Shown one piece after another: positions 5,298 to 5,774 of a DNA stretch of 5,774 bases. This DNA is from DALYDP01 sp964541635 (GTDB lineage Bacteria > Patescibacteriota > Gracilibacteria > Peribacterales > Peribacteraceae): NCBI GenBank assembly GCA_964541635.1, contig CAZIQM010000059.1, positions 1 to 5,774 on the forward strand. The letters are read 5' to 3'. Under the pieces are notes generated by a model. The model made no database searches. It was given only the letters and a program-made list of their open reading frames with translations, and was not told the origin of the DNA. Every line of letters begins with the position of its first letter. Within the stretch, counting starts at the first letter, position 1. A program made the translations under genes and the position numbers.

Positions 5298-5774
5298 TCA
5301 GCCGATCGCCTGTTTGTCGACGAACACTTTCACGAACAGCCTCTTGAGCACGTCGTACGACGCTTCGAGTAGGTCGGCCAGGAGCGCGTTGAGGTGGCGG
5401 ATCTTGGCGTAGATCTGGGCGAGCGCGTAGGCGGAACCGGGTTTGCGCGAGCGGATGATGAGGCGCGTTTGCTTGCGCAGTTGCTTCACCTCGGCGCGGA
5501 TGTGCGCCTCCAATTGTTTCTGCATGACCGCGGGCGTCGGGATGTTGGCGATCGCGTGGTCGCGCGCGGACGTTCCTTGCTGCGTGCCCTGGGCGATCGC
5601 CGTCGTGGTGCCGGCAGCCGGACCGTCGTTCGACGGACCCGACGCGGACGATTCGCTGGGGAGTTCGTTGATCTCCGCCACGAGCATCGCCAAACCCTCC
5701 GCCTTGCTCGGCTGGAGGACGATTTTCCCCTGGTCGGGGGAGGCTGCCGCTGCCTGGAGTCCCTTCTCGGGCGA
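5298..5774 (-). CDS. Unrecognised helical protein, 3' part only (at least 158 residues)
   Basis: The reading frame is open from the right edge to the TGA at 5300-5298, so the N-terminus lies outside the window; a TTG at 5693 is not a convincing start. I do not recognise the family. Counting from the edge, residues 38-75 are low-complexity and rich in Ser, Gly, Ala, Thr and Gln, probably a disordered linker. Residues 80-110 and 113-150 form two predicted helices with regular Leu/Ile/Ala spacing and many Lys/Arg (RAEVKQLRKQTR; AKIRHLNALLADLLEA). The end is more hydrophobic (LKRLFVKVFV, 143-152). The layout suggests a helical C-terminal domain on a flexible linker, perhaps used for oligomerisation or nucleic-acid or membrane contact. 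There is no clear membrane helix. It converges with the small membrane-protein gene, and no clear terminator lies between. Confidence 0.72.
   Translation of the reverse strand, partial: SPEKGLQAAAASPDQGKIVLQPSKAEGLAMLVAEINELPSESSASGPSNDGPAAGTTTAIAQGTQQGTSARDHAIANIPTPAVMQKQLEAHIRAEVKQLRKQTRLIIRSRKPGSAYALAQIYAKIRHLNALLADLLEASYDVLKRLFVKVFVDKQAIG

Overview
This 5.8 kb window is GC-rich bacterial chromosome (or a large replicon) using the standard genetic code: TGA ends several genes and the glycine tRNA has a UCC anticodon. Nothing seen points to a phage, transposon or CRISPR array. The mix of genes (a RecQ helicase without zinc or HRDC modules, YidD, an unassigned AAA+ ATPase, several unrecognised small proteins, very tight spacing) is compatible with a compact genome such as a Patescibacteria/CPR lineage. 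That placement is a weak inference; no marker in the window fixes the taxonomy.

Layout, left to right. An unrecognised 207-residue soluble protein (25-648, +) converges on a DUF2231-type four-helix membrane protein (662-1171, -). A strong intrinsic terminator (1238-1268, -) separates the latter from a 501-residue AAA+ ATPase (1315-2820, -). The ATPase has its own near-consensus sigma70-type promoter in an AT-rich patch (2979-3006) and a leader of about 150 nt. A tRNA-Gly(UCC) gene with encoded CCA (3073-3147, -) lies just upstream of that promoter. Next comes a yidD-recQ pair (4974 to 3197, -), with only 8 nt between yidD and recQ. A 32-bp divergent region separates yidD from a small single-pass membrane protein (5007-5279, +), which converges on the 3' part of another unrecognised gene (5298 to the right edge, -).

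The genes do not form one obvious pathway. YidD (membrane protein insertion), RecQ (DNA repair) and the tRNA are housekeeping functions; the AAA+ protein forms a self-contained transcription unit of unknown role. The points most worth following are the AAA+ protein (unusual N-terminal region with a Cys cluster, three NGHA tetrapeptides near its ends, long leader), two genes whose -10-like hexamer sits exactly 6 nt before the ATG as expected of leaderless mRNAs, and the stripped-down RecQ. No intergenic stretch exceeds 300 bases; the largest (2821-3072) holds the ATPase leader and promoter. I do not see convincing evidence of a new multi-gene system here.
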